A stretch of DNA of 10,170 nucleotides from positions 1 to 10,170 of the forward strand of contig URIR01000049.1 of NCBI GenBank assembly GCA_900547955.1, in the 5' to 3' direction. Under the pieces are notes generated by a model. The model saw only the letters and a program-made list of their open reading frames with translations. It was not told the DNA's origin and made no database searches. Shown in pieces: positions 1-5,379 of this stretch; the first letter of the stretch is position 1, and every line of letters starts with the position of its first letter. The position numbers were made by a program, and so were the translations under genes. The stretch comes from an uncultured Eubacteriales bacterium. Lineage in GTDB: Bacteria > Bacillota > Clostridia > Christensenellales > QALW01.

Positions 1-16
1 CCTTGAGCGCTCGTCT

Positions 17-45
17 ATAATACCAAACCTCCTCCCCTTTGTCAA
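17..45 (-). promoter_or_regulatory. Strong SigA-type promoter reading leftward out of the window
   Basis: On the minus strand there is a perfect -35 TTGACA (40-45), a 17-nt spacer and a -10 TATTAT (17-22). Spacing and hexamers fit the housekeeping SigA consensus very well. It lies just downstream of the terminator of the anti-sigma operon and points away from it, so it should drive a gene or RNA beyond position 1. The target is not visible. Confidence 0.75.
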
Positions 46-83
46 CTACTTTTTTTATTTTTTATTTAAATAATTTTTTAAAG

Positions 84-129
84 GTCGGCAGACTAAATGA
101 AATTTAATTATTTTTCCCATTTTGCCGAC
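84..129 (-). terminator. Probable terminator of the ECF/anti-sigma operon
   Basis: A 7-bp inverted repeat (TGCCGAC at 123-129, GTCGGCA at 84-90) brackets the stop codon of the anti-sigma gene. On the minus strand it is followed by an AT-rich tract with several T runs (46-83). The loop of about 32 nt is unusually long for an intrinsic terminator, so the call is moderate. Confidence 0.45.
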
Positions 130-856
130 TATTTTTATAACCATGATTAGCGCCATTACCCGGGCGTTCATTCCCATCTTCCCGTCTGTCACCAGATAAA
201 ACCTGTATCATTTCCCGAATTTCCTTCATGCTCATATCCTTTATCTGTTCAGTAGTTATCCGCTCATCCAACTCACGCAATTCTAGATATGCTCTGTATT
301 TCCCATATGACATTCCCTCCTCATGAGCTTCAGCTACCGCATCTGAGCTAACCGCACAGCAATATACATTTCTATTTCCTGCCGTATAAATCTGAAGCTC
401 CGAAAGCATTTTTTCACTTTGTTCCTGATTGGAAATAACTGTTATAGATAAAAGCTCATCTTGTGACAGTAAATTGATAATCGTTGTATTATTTAATATA
501 TTTTCTACGGCCTGGCTATAATTAAGAAAACGAATATCTAACTCTTCAGACAATTCTTCTCCATCCTTATTATAATTCTTAACCTGTACAACTTTATTAA
601 AACGGTTAATCTCTAATTCAATAGAAGGATTTATATCTATGCTGATTACTGCCGTAGGAACAAAATACAAATAACAGCCTCCTCCTAAAAAAATCAAAAA
701 TATCAAGCATGCAGCAAATGCCGCCCAACGGCGGTATAATGACCTTTTTTGCAGCGGGTATTCCCGAGTTTTTCGGGCAATATATGTTTTTATATCCGTC
801 TTTAATTGCTCTTCAGCATGAATAGCATCAAAAGCCCGTCTTATTCTGTCTCTCAT
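104..856 (-). CDS. Membrane anti-sigma factor with RsgI N-terminal domain
   Basis: A 250-aa single-pass membrane protein predicted to hold the ECF sigma factor encoded just upstream at the membrane. Residues 1-44 are a charged cytoplasmic segment (opening MRDRIRRAFDAIHAEE), the expected sigma-binding part. Residues 45-66 form one transmembrane helix, and residues 68 onward are extracellular. Just after the helix lies the RsgI hallmark IDINPSIELEINRF (about 73-86). In studied RsgI proteins the Asn-Pro bond of this motif is a self-cleavage site that primes regulated proteolysis; here it is N76-P77. The C-terminus is short, polar and Asn/Gly/Arg-rich, with no carbohydrate-binding module. The start at 856 is chosen over the longer frame from 949 because GGGAGGTGA (865-873) sits at normal spacing and the longer frame runs into the sigma gene. 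Four nt separate it from the sigma stop. The family is clear; the sensed signal is unknown. Confidence 0.88.
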   Translation of the reverse strand: MRDRIRRAFDAIHAEEQLKTDIKTYIARKTREYPLQKRSLYRRWAAFAACLIFLIFLGGGCYLYFVPTAVISIDINPSIELEINRFNKVVQVKNYNKDGEELSEELDIRFLNYSQAVENILNNTTIINLLSQDELLSITVISNQEQSEKMLSELQIYTAGNRNVYCCAVSSDAVAEAHEEGMSYGKYRAYLELRELDERITTEQIKDMSMKEIREMIQVLSGDRREDGNERPGNGANHGYKNSRQNGKNN

Positions 857-860
857 TATC

Positions 861-1331
861 CTATTCACCTCCCAGCTTTTCCCTAAGCATTTTTTTGGAA
901 CGAGCCAGCAAAGTATAAATTGTATTTGAATTCTTATGAAGGATTGCACCTATTTGAGACGCCGTATATCCTTCGTAATAATGCAGATAAACTACATCCC
1001 TATATTTAGGCGGCAAAGAAAGCACCGCTTCTAAAACATCTCTATTATCCTGCTGCAGCGCTGAAGGTTCCATTATCCTTTCCAACGGCACAGTATGCCT
1101 GCCAAAAAAGCTTTTCAGCAAATCCCGACAGGCATTAAGAGTAACCCAAACAAACCAGGCTTTTTCATGCTCCTGATTCTCAAATATAACATTGCTGACA
1201 GCATACTTTAAAAATACGACTTGAAATATATCTTCGGTATCAGCATAATTTTTTAAGTGTACCATGCAAAGCCTTCGAACCGTATCCGAATACCGTTCAA
1301 TAGCAATATCTACTTCTTGCTCGCTGCGCAT
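861..1331 (-). CDS. ECF-type RNA polymerase sigma factor
   Basis: A 156-aa sigma-70 family protein of ECF size that should direct RNA polymerase to a small regulon, probably including this operon. Region 2 spans about residues 8-70, with a typical 2.2-like segment around residues 31-43 (DTEDIFQVVFLKY). Region 4 is the last 50 residues: LPPKYRDVVYLHYYEGYTA followed by a helix-turn-helix (SQIGAILHKNSNTIYTLLARSKK) and a basic tail. Regions 1 and 3 are absent, as expected. The frame could also open at 1343, but ATG 1331 is preferred: it has GGGG six nt upstream and lies 2 nt past the stop of the preceding gene, implying translational coupling. The membrane anti-sigma gene follows directly, which fits a cognate pair. 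It is an ECF factor and not SigI proper, although the partner carries an RsgI domain. The sigma identity is well supported; its regulon is not known. Confidence 0.9.
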   Translation of the reverse strand: MRSEQEVDIAIERYSDTVRRLCMVHLKNYADTEDIFQVVFLKYAVSNVIFENQEHEKAWFVWVTLNACRDLLKSFFGRHTVPLERIMEPSALQQDNRDVLEAVLSLPPKYRDVVYLHYYEGYTASQIGAILHKNSNTIYTLLARSKKMLREKLGGE

Positions 1332-1333
1332 TA

Positions 1334-1900
1334 TTAACCCCATTTATTTTGGACGCTGCTCCCACGCCTTTTCCAGCAGCGGGTTCCGCAATTATCGTCT
1401 TTATTATCGCATACTCCATTATTATCGTTATCTGTAAAATTATTGTCAGCCTGCCCGAACCCCTCCAGGCATAATCCTTTTTGCTTATGCTCGCAATCAT
1501 CGCATATACAGTCGTTAGCTATATCAGCGAATTCTCTCGCTTGGCAAACGCAATTCGGTTCGCATTCCCGCCTCCCATCCATATTATCGCATATACCGTC
1601 GTTATCCTCATCTACAAAATTACTTGTTTGATATGCTCCGCCCGGTCCGCAATCCTGCTTTTTCTCCTTATTATCGAATATACCATCGCTGTCCTCATCA
1701 ATAAAGTTTCCATATCCGCCGTTGTCCCGGCAGGCAAGATATTTGTTTAAAGCCTTGCCGCTTTCGCTTTGCTGAGCACCTAAAGCATCACCGCCTCCGC
1801 TTTGCAGAACATCTTTTGCCCGTTCGTTGCAAGCCAGCGCGCTTATTGTAATAGCAGCAGACAATATAAGGGTTAAGACCACAATTAAGACTTTTTTCAT
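1334..1900 (-). CDS. Secreted Cys-rich protein with four Asp-rich calcium-loop-like repeats
   Basis: A 188-aa exported protein of unknown function. Residues 1-23 are a signal peptide (KK, a hydrophobic core, then ALA before Cys24); cleavage by signal peptidase I is likely, since the lipobox is not canonical (Ala at -3). Four copies of an (N/E)FxDxDxDGxxDN-like motif occur at residues 65-77, 94-106, 123-135 and 154-166, spaced 29, 29 and 31 residues. The acidic DxDxDG loops resemble EF-hand-like or thrombospondin type-3 calcium loops. Copy 3 (EFADIANDCICDD) has lost coordinating Asp residues and the Gly. There are 14 Cys, most in the second half (C-x3-C-x-C at 113-119), suggesting disulfides or metal binding. 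It is the first gene of the operon with the ECF sigma factor (2 nt away) and the RsgI-type anti-sigma. SD GGAGG is at 1910-1914. A ligand, reporter or structural output of the signalling module is inferred, not shown. Confidence 0.8.
   Translation of the reverse strand: MKKVLIVVLTLILSAAITISALACNERAKDVLQSGGGDALGAQQSESGKALNKYLACRDNGGYGNFIDEDSDGIFDNKEKKQDCGPGGAYQTSNFVDEDNDGICDNMDGRRECEPNCVCQAREFADIANDCICDDCEHKQKGLCLEGFGQADNNFTDNDNNGVCDNKDDNCGTRCWKRRGSSVQNKWG
1403..1708 (-). repeat. Four degenerate 39-nt coding repeats encoding the acidic loops
   Basis: The units lie at 1670-1708, 1583-1621, 1496-1534 and 1403-1441, about 87-93 nt apart. On the plus strand they share a recognisable core such as TATCG(C/A)ATATACC followed by TC-rich sequence. 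Similarity persists at DNA level in copies 1, 2 and 4, while copy 3 is the most diverged. This fits internal duplication of an 87-nt unit followed by drift. Confidence 0.7.
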
Positions 1901-1934
1901 TTTAAATTACCTCCATTTTATGAATTTTTTATTT

Positions 1935-1972
1935 CATATATAATACGAGGCAAACAGTTAAAATCATTCACA
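1935..1972 (-). promoter_or_regulatory. Candidate promoter of the ECF operon, possibly ECF-type
   Basis: Upstream of the secreted-protein gene the minus strand reads TGTGAAT (1966-1972), then 18 nt, then CGTA (1944-1947) running into TATTATATATG. A CGT-type -10 and a GAA-containing -35 are typical of ECF promoters, so autoregulation is plausible. No good SigA -35/-10 pair at 16-18 nt spacing is seen. Assignment is tentative because ECF consensus sequences differ between groups. Confidence 0.3.
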
Positions 1973-2093
1973 ATCTAAATATTATTTTATAATATTTTAT
2001 TACTCTCCGTTTGCAGGAAACCGCAAGCGTCCGCATAAACCCTAAATAAGCATAGCCTGTCCACATACTAAACCAAACAAGGAGCCGCGTGTC

Positions 2094-2153
2094 ATGGCCA
2101 GCTTAGCAAAATATAGTATTATTTTATTTAACCTGGACGCCGCGGTCAAGTAA
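2094..2153 (+). CDS. Possible 19-aa small ORF
   Basis: ATG at 2094 is preceded by AAGGAG (2079-2084) with 9-nt spacing and opens a 19-codon frame (MASLAKYSIILFNLDAAVK). Its TAA stop falls exactly at the start of the 5-nt loop of the perfect inverted repeat at 2132-2174. The peptide is short and moderately hydrophobic. No promoter or downstream plus-strand gene is evident, so this may be chance; it is listed because the ribosome binding site is good. Confidence 0.2.
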   Translation: MASLAKYSIILFNLDAAVK

Positions 2154-2174
2154 AGCTTGACCGCGGCGTCCAGG
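2132..2174 (-). terminator. Perfect 19-bp inverted repeat downstream of sigK
   Basis: The left arm cctggacgccgcggtcaag (2132-2150), a TAAAG loop and an exactly complementary right arm (2156-2174) form a very stable GC-rich hairpin. It begins 22 nt past the sigK stop, so it probably ends the sigK transcript before the ECF operon. On the minus strand the following bases are TTAAATAAAATAATA, AT-rich but without a true U run. It could therefore instead be an RNA-processing or stabilising structure, a repeat element or a dyad bound by protein. Confidence 0.5.
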
Positions 2175-2195
2175 CGATATACTGCAAATTATGTT

Positions 2196-2924
2196 TTATT
2201 TATTGCTCCTTTTATATTTATTTGCTGAATTTAATTTTATAGGCTGAGTCTCCATAAAGTTTTTCAATTTTTCCAACGCCTTTTTTTCTATCCGGCTTAC
2301 ATATGACCTGGATATCTCCAGTCTCTTAGCAACCTCCTTCTGGGTAAGCGGAGATTCGTTGCTTAAACCGTATCTCATAATAACTACCAAGCGTTCCCTG
2401 ACGCTTAAGCAGTTGTTTATCTTTCTATATAATTCTTCCGAATTAATATTCAATTCTACTGTATCTGAAATATTCCTGTCCTCGCTTTTCAATATGTCAA
2501 ACAGCGAAATTTCATTTCCTTCCCTATCCACCCCCACAGGTTCCTGCAGCGAGGTTTCATTCTTACGCTTTTTGCCCGCGCGCAGATACATCAATATCTC
2601 ATTTTCTATGCATCTAGACGCATATGTCGCCAAATGCGCGCTTTTTTGAGGATTATATGTATTAATGGCCTTGATAAGCCCTATCGTGCCTATGGATATG
2701 AGGTCGTCCGTCTCTCCCTGAGCCGTATATTTTTTAACAATATGAGCCACTAAGCGCAGATTATGTTCTATAAGCTCATCCCTTGCCTCCATGTCTCCTC
2801 TTAAAAAAGCCTCTATATACTCTTTTTCTTCACTTGCCTTTAATGGTTTGGGAAAACAGGAACGAGAGGAAACGTTGGATATGAGAAAATATAATTTCTC
2901 AAACAGAGAAAAAAGCCAAAACAT
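2196..2924 (-). CDS. sigK: Sporulation sigma factor SigK, pro-protein form
   Basis: A 242-aa sigma-70 family factor that in spore formers directs late mother-cell transcription (coat and cortex genes, mother-cell lysis). Residues 1-16 are hydrophobic (MFWLFSLFEKLYFLIS), matching the pro-sequence that tethers inactive pro-SigK to membrane until SpoIVFB cleaves it. LYFLIS-NVSSRSCFPKPL aligns by eye with the Bacillus processing region LVFLVS-YVKNNAFPQPL. Region 2 has HNLRLVAHIVKKY and DDLISIGTIGLIKAIN (about 54-90), then LATYASRCIENEILMYLRA. EPVGVDREGNEISLFDIL is SigK-like and differs from the SigE version. Region 4 with its helix-turn-helix (TQKEVAKRLEISRSYVSRIE) ends near residue 223. The gene is continuous, not split by a skin-type prophage element. 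The start at 2924 has GGGGG about 8 nt upstream. SigE is the main alternative and fits less well. Confidence 0.93.
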   Translation of the reverse strand: MFWLFSLFEKLYFLISNVSSRSCFPKPLKASEEKEYIEAFLRGDMEARDELIEHNLRLVAHIVKKYTAQGETDDLISIGTIGLIKAINTYNPQKSAHLATYASRCIENEILMYLRAGKKRKNETSLQEPVGVDREGNEISLFDILKSEDRNISDTVELNINSEELYRKINNCLSVRERLVVIMRYGLSNESPLTQKEVAKRLEISRSYVSRIEKKALEKLKNFMETQPIKLNSANKYKRSNK

Positions 2925-2963
2925 AAAATACCCCCATCATCATCGCGGCTAATATAAGTTTGC

Positions 2964-3010
2964 AGAGCATCGTTCTTCTTACAGCATATGTTTAAACGGT
3001 TTGTCTCGTG
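2964..3010 (-). promoter_or_regulatory. Candidate sporulation promoter of sigK
   Basis: Two overlapping readings on the minus strand resemble mother-cell promoters. A SigE-like reading has -35 ACATATG (2985-2991) and -10 GATGCTCT (2964-2971) 14 nt apart. A SigK-like reading has AC, 17 nt, then CATATGCTG. Each is a partial match, and no SigA-like promoter stands out here. This fits known SigE/SigK control of sigK, but the match is weak. Confidence 0.22.
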
Positions 3011-3114
3011 CCAGTCCGAAAAACATGAATTTCTTTTAAACGCACGCTTTTATTCTGAGGGAACTTAAAAATACAAGCGCAAAAATTCAAAGCATAGACA
3101 ATGCTGCGCACTAT

Positions 3115-3162
3115 AAAAAATAACCCGCCCTATACCTATCAAAGGATAGAGCGGATTTTTTT
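3115..3162. terminator. Bidirectional intrinsic terminator
   Basis: The stem CCGC-c-CTAT-a-CC (3125-3136) pairs with GG-ATAG-a-GCGG (3144-3154), with one mismatch, one bulge and a 7-nt loop. Seven T follow on the plus strand (3156-3162) and six A precede on the plus strand (3115-3120), giving a U run on the minus strand too. On the minus strand it would end transcripts from pepF and the remnant at 3186-3530 before sigK. No plus-strand gene is seen to its left. Confidence 0.75.
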
Positions 3163-3185
3163 AATATCTTAAACTGCGATAATTG

Positions 3186-3530
3186 CTAAAGCGCAGCGGT
3201 TAAACCAACCGGCTGAGTATTTTTGCCTGCCATTACCCCCCGTTTGCAAAAAACTACACGGTCAGAAAGCATAAAATCTGCGTCCTGCGGCGTTGCTTTA
3301 ATTACATGTACGCCCGGTATATTTCTCCTTCAAGCGCGCGCTTTGTCCGCGCAAATTTTATGTCTTCTGACTCTGCGGCCTCAAACAAAAAGAATTTTTC
3401 CACCTTCAAGGCAGACCAAGAAAGCGTTGCCTATGAGCACGCCTATTGAGGATAACTCAGAAAATGAAGAAATTATCCCGTTTTGAGGCGTAAAGTTCCT
3501 TATAAGCTGAGGGTGCGCCGGCCGGCAATA
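3186..3530 (-). pseudogene. Possible frameshifted gene remnant downstream of pepF
   Basis: No intact gene is seen between the pepF stop and the terminator, but three minus-strand open segments in successive frames read like protein. The first (3530 to about 3390) is in the pepF frame and ends in EGGKILFV before a stop. The second (about 3395-3300) contains FEAAESEDIKFARTKRA and ends in a stop after RAYM. The third (about 3318-3186) contains PGVHVIKATPQDADFMLSDR and VVFCKRGVMAGK before TAG. The junctions lie at or near low-complexity runs (AAAAATTCTTTTTG). Two frameshifts would join them into one chain of roughly 110 residues without a proper start. I do not recognise the family. Chance open frames remain possible. 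Confidence 0.3.
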
Positions 3531-5318
3531 TCAGAGCATTTCCTTAAGCTCGTTAAGCGTGCGGCTGAATTCCTCCAGACTGCTGTTCAGCACTATCCTA
3601 TCAGAAAGATCCACGCCGGCCAGCTTCAATAATTCTATAGGCGCGTTACTGCCGCCGCTGGAAAGGAATTTCATATAATCAGATACAGCCGGCTGTCCTT
3701 CTTTTAATATCCTCGAGGCAATCGCTACCGCGGCGCAAAAGCCCGTAGCGTACTGATAAACATAAAACGCACGGTAAAAGTGCGGAATACGCGCCCACTC
3801 CAAGGATATCAACTGGTCTGTTTCCACGCTCATGCCGTAATATTTTTTATTCAGCCCTCCGTAAGTCTCGCAAAGCCACTCCCGCGTCAGGCTTTCTCCC
3901 TTTTCGGCATGCTCATGCGCAATAAGCTCAAATTCCGCAAACATGGTCTGCCTAAAAACAGTAGTTCTGAACTGCTCAAGGAAAAATTCCAGCAAATATT
4001 TTTTTACAGCTTCATCCTCCGTTTTATTTATAAGATGCTTGAGCATAAGCACCTCATTAACCGTAGACGCCACCTCGGCTACAAATATAAGGTACTGCGC
4101 CTTAGGATAGCTCTGCGCCTCGTCTGAAAAATACGAATGCATTGAATGCCCCGCTTCATGCGCAAGAGTAAACGCGTCGTCCAGCCTGCCCTGAAAATTA
4201 AGCAGCATATACGGATGCGTTCCGTACGCGCCCCAAGAGTAAGCCCCGCTTGATTTGCCCTTAGTTTCGTAAACGTCAATCCAACCCTCGCTAAAGGCCT
4301 TTTTCAAAACTGAAGTGTATTTTTCGCCCAGGGGCGCCAGAGCCTCCAGCACCAGGCTGCACGCGTCCTCAAATGTATATTCCCCCTCAAACGCCTCAAA
4401 CATGGGCACATACATATCATACATTTTTAAATCATCCAGTCCGAGCACCCTTTTGCGCAGCGCTACATAATCATGCAGCACAGGCAGCTTTTCCTCAACC
4501 GCGTCCAAAAGTCCGTCGTATACCGATACCGGGATATCTCCGCCGAAAAGAGCGCGTTCCCGGCAGGAGGGAAAATTGCGCGCCCGCGTATAAAACACGT
4601 CCTTTTTTACGCTTGAGCCATAAATCGCCGCAACGGTGTTTATCTGGCTTTCATACGCCTTATACATGGATTCATATGCCTGACGGCGGATATCGCGGCG
4701 CCTGCTTTCAAGATAAAGACGATACCGGCCGTGGCTCATGGGCTGCTCGCTGCCCGTTTCGTCCTTTATAGGTGCGAATTGAAGGTCCACGTCCGAAAGC
4801 ATGGTATATATCGTATCATATGAATCCCCTATCTCTCCCGAAAGCGCCAGAATTCTTTCGGACTCGTCTGAAAGCACATGCTTTTTGCCCCTGACAAGCT
4901 CCCTGAGCTGATAATCATAATCCTTCATGCGCGCGTCACCTGCCCATTCAAGCAACAGCTCGCTGTCAATATCGTTTAATTCGGGCCGGATATAAGAAGT
5001 ACTCTCGTCATACCGAACCATAAGAGACGTAACCCTGTCCACCCACGAAACATACTTTGAACACGCATTATCTGTATCTCTGCTCATGCGAGCATAAACA
5101 AACAGACGCTCTAAAGCCAGAGATATTTCGTCGGTAAAGCGCAGCATTTCCAAAACGCTTTCCATATTATTAAGCGTTCCCTTAAAGCGCGCGGCTTCGG
5201 GCACAATTTTCTCCAGCCTCTTTAATTCCTGCTCCCAGGCATCCTCGCTGGGAAATAAATCCTCAAGCCGCCATTTATATTGAGGCGCAATCTCTTCTCT
5301 TGTCTTAATCTCACCCAT
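3531..5318 (-). CDS. pepF: Oligoendopeptidase F, M3 family zinc metallopeptidase
   Basis: A 595-aa cytosolic peptidase that trims short peptides; the full length matches PepF-type M3B enzymes. The N-terminal part (about 1-190) is the helical PepF domain, opening KTREEIAPQYKWRLEDLFPS. The catalytic M3 domain follows, with the zinc site HEAGH at residues 387-391 (E388 catalytic, H387 and H391 ligands) and the third ligand expected at E415 in AEVASTVNE. The C-terminal HFYRAFYVYQYATGF segment is the usual substrate-binding and transition-state region. There is no signal peptide. The frame extends to a TTG at 5333, but that TTG is part of the GGAGGG Shine-Dalgarno (5326-5331), so ATG 5318 is the start. 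The UPF0210 gene ends 61 nt upstream in the same direction, with no clear terminator or promoter between, so cotranscription is possible. All catalytic residues look intact. Confidence 0.95.
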   Translation of the reverse strand: MGEIKTREEIAPQYKWRLEDLFPSEDAWEQELKRLEKIVPEAARFKGTLNNMESVLEMLRFTDEISLALERLFVYARMSRDTDNACSKYVSWVDRVTSLMVRYDESTSYIRPELNDIDSELLLEWAGDARMKDYDYQLRELVRGKKHVLSDESERILALSGEIGDSYDTIYTMLSDVDLQFAPIKDETGSEQPMSHGRYRLYLESRRRDIRRQAYESMYKAYESQINTVAAIYGSSVKKDVFYTRARNFPSCRERALFGGDIPVSVYDGLLDAVEEKLPVLHDYVALRKRVLGLDDLKMYDMYVPMFEAFEGEYTFEDACSLVLEALAPLGEKYTSVLKKAFSEGWIDVYETKGKSSGAYSWGAYGTHPYMLLNFQGRLDDAFTLAHEAGHSMHSYFSDEAQSYPKAQYLIFVAEVASTVNEVLMLKHLINKTEDEAVKKYLLEFFLEQFRTTVFRQTMFAEFELIAHEHAEKGESLTREWLCETYGGLNKKYYGMSVETDQLISLEWARIPHFYRAFYVYQYATGFCAAVAIASRILKEGQPAVSDYMKFLSSGGSNAPIELLKLAGVDLSDRIVLNSSLEEFSRTLNELKEML

Positions 5319-5325
5319 AAAATAT

Positions 5326-5331
5326 CCCTCC
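5326..5331 (-). promoter_or_regulatory. Shine-Dalgarno that fixes the pepF start
   Basis: GGAGGG on the minus strand lies 7 nt before ATG 5318 and overlaps the in-frame TTG at 5333, ruling out the longer start. Confidence 0.85.
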
Positions 5332-5379
5332 AATTTCTTCTTAAGCTAATTTTAATATTCCAAATTGAATCATATATAT

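Noticed and set aside
857..949. N-terminal extension of the anti-sigma protein by 31 residues
   Set aside because: It would overlap the sigma factor gene; a strong Shine-Dalgarno precedes the internal ATG at 856.
1403..1708. CRISPR or tandem-repeat array
   Set aside because: The units are degenerate, coding and in frame with a protein periodicity; spacers are not unique inserts between identical repeats.
1481..1750. Plus-strand frame opposite the acidic-repeat gene
   Set aside because: Its repeated, hydrophobic look comes from being antisense to the Asp-rich repeats; no ribosome binding site.
3223..3486. 87-codon plus-strand frame in the sigK-pepF gap
   Set aside because: TTG start without a Shine-Dalgarno, no recognisable motif, and opposite to the minus-strand remnant that reads more like protein.
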